A stretch of DNA of 56,129 nucleotides from JABIKK01 sp964622835 (GTDB taxonomy: Archaea > Nanobdellota > Nanobdellia > SCGC-AAA011-G17 > UBA489). The notes under the pieces are model-generated. The model was not told where the DNA came from, searched no databases, and saw nothing but the letters and a program-made list of their open reading frames with translations. Where the stretch lies: assembly GCA_964622835.1 (NCBI GenBank), contig CAZUSA010000004.1:1-56129 (forward strand), read 5' to 3'. Positions 56,038-56,129 of the stretch are shown one piece after another. Numbering within the stretch: position 1 is the first letter of the stretch; every line of letters starts with the position of its first letter. Made by a program: the position numbers and the translations under genes.

Positions 56038-56129
56038 TATTTCACCTCCTTGTTTCTTTTTTTTGATAATTATAATCTGTCCGCTTGTATTCTCATGTGT
56101 TTCCTTTCTATTTAAGAGTTATCTCAAAA

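Overview
The window is AT-rich archaeal DNA. Evidence: an Orc1/Cdc6 initiator, archaeal-type uL1, uL10 and P1/L12, archaeal AlaRS and ArgRS, ATP-dependent DNA ligase, an archaellum/Tad-type pilus ATPase with class III signal peptide pilins, TrmB, Lrp and AbrB-PhoU regulators, TATA boxes about 25 nt before many (often leaderless) starts, and a tRNA intron with a perfect bulge-helix-bulge. The mix of an archaeal core with bacterial-type genes (LeuRS, RluA-family pseudouridine synthase, UppP, an ArmA/Sgm-like 16S methyltransferase) and an AlaRS lacking its C-terminal domain fits a DPANN-like lineage, perhaps Woesearchaeota/Pacearchaeota. That placement is inference.

Layout. 1-3580: tail of a very basic repeat protein, phosphoesterase, Cdc6 with possible origin sequence beside it, and a pseudouridine synthase. 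3656-5119: a nucleotide-sanitising fusion protein and a lipoprotein nuclease. 5148-7813: a probable lysine 6-aminotransferase/semialdehyde dehydrogenase operon. 7815-9083: small redox and membrane proteins. 9088-12311: carbamoyltransferase, cyclic-2,3-DPG-synthetase-like GTPase and carbamate kinase. 12321-13838: thioesterase, tiny zinc ribbon, 16S rRNA methyltransferase homologue. 13932-15370: wHTH protein, HemK-like methyltransferase, FAD-synthase-like nucleotidyltransferase. 15477-18914: uL1-uL10-L12 operon and an archaeal coiled-coil protein. 18921-28060: cell envelope (archaeosortase, secreted helical protein, HAMP-DUF835-wHTH receptor, UppP, two paralogous acidic S-layer-like proteins). 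28123-32702: tRNA-Cys, broken NUDIX gene, tRNA-Arg overlapped by a LAGLIDADG endonuclease, LeuRS, DUF202, tRNA-Leu(CAA) with a T-loop intron, and a tRNA-Leu(UAG)-like half. 32717-38635: AlaRS and coiled-coil/membrane proteins ending with AbrB-PhoU. 38780-39277: Lrp-like regulator. 39243-48503: one long minus-strand pilus operon. 48644-56037: small membrane protein, phosphoesterase, dCTP-deaminase-like protein, ArgRS, TrmB, DNA ligase, nitroreductase and a secreted cysteine-containing protein.

The strongest unusual signals are the T-loop intron in tRNA-Leu (32432-32457) and the neighbouring tRNA-Leu(UAG)-like half with its own TATA element; the archaeal relative of aminoglycoside-resistance 16S methyltransferases (13035-13838); the carbamoyltransferase with an altered substrate loop in a GTPase/carbamate kinase operon; the RCL-YjjX fusion; the direct receptor-to-wHTH protein; and the tRNA-Arg with a chimeric T-stem overlapped by a homing endonuclease. 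Bacterial-looking UUCG hairpin/T-tract terminators and 5' leader hairpins flank the secreted-protein genes. No rRNA, CRISPR array or insertion sequence was seen. No gene-free stretch exceeds about 320 nt; the longest (32402-32716) holds the tRNA-Leu genes.
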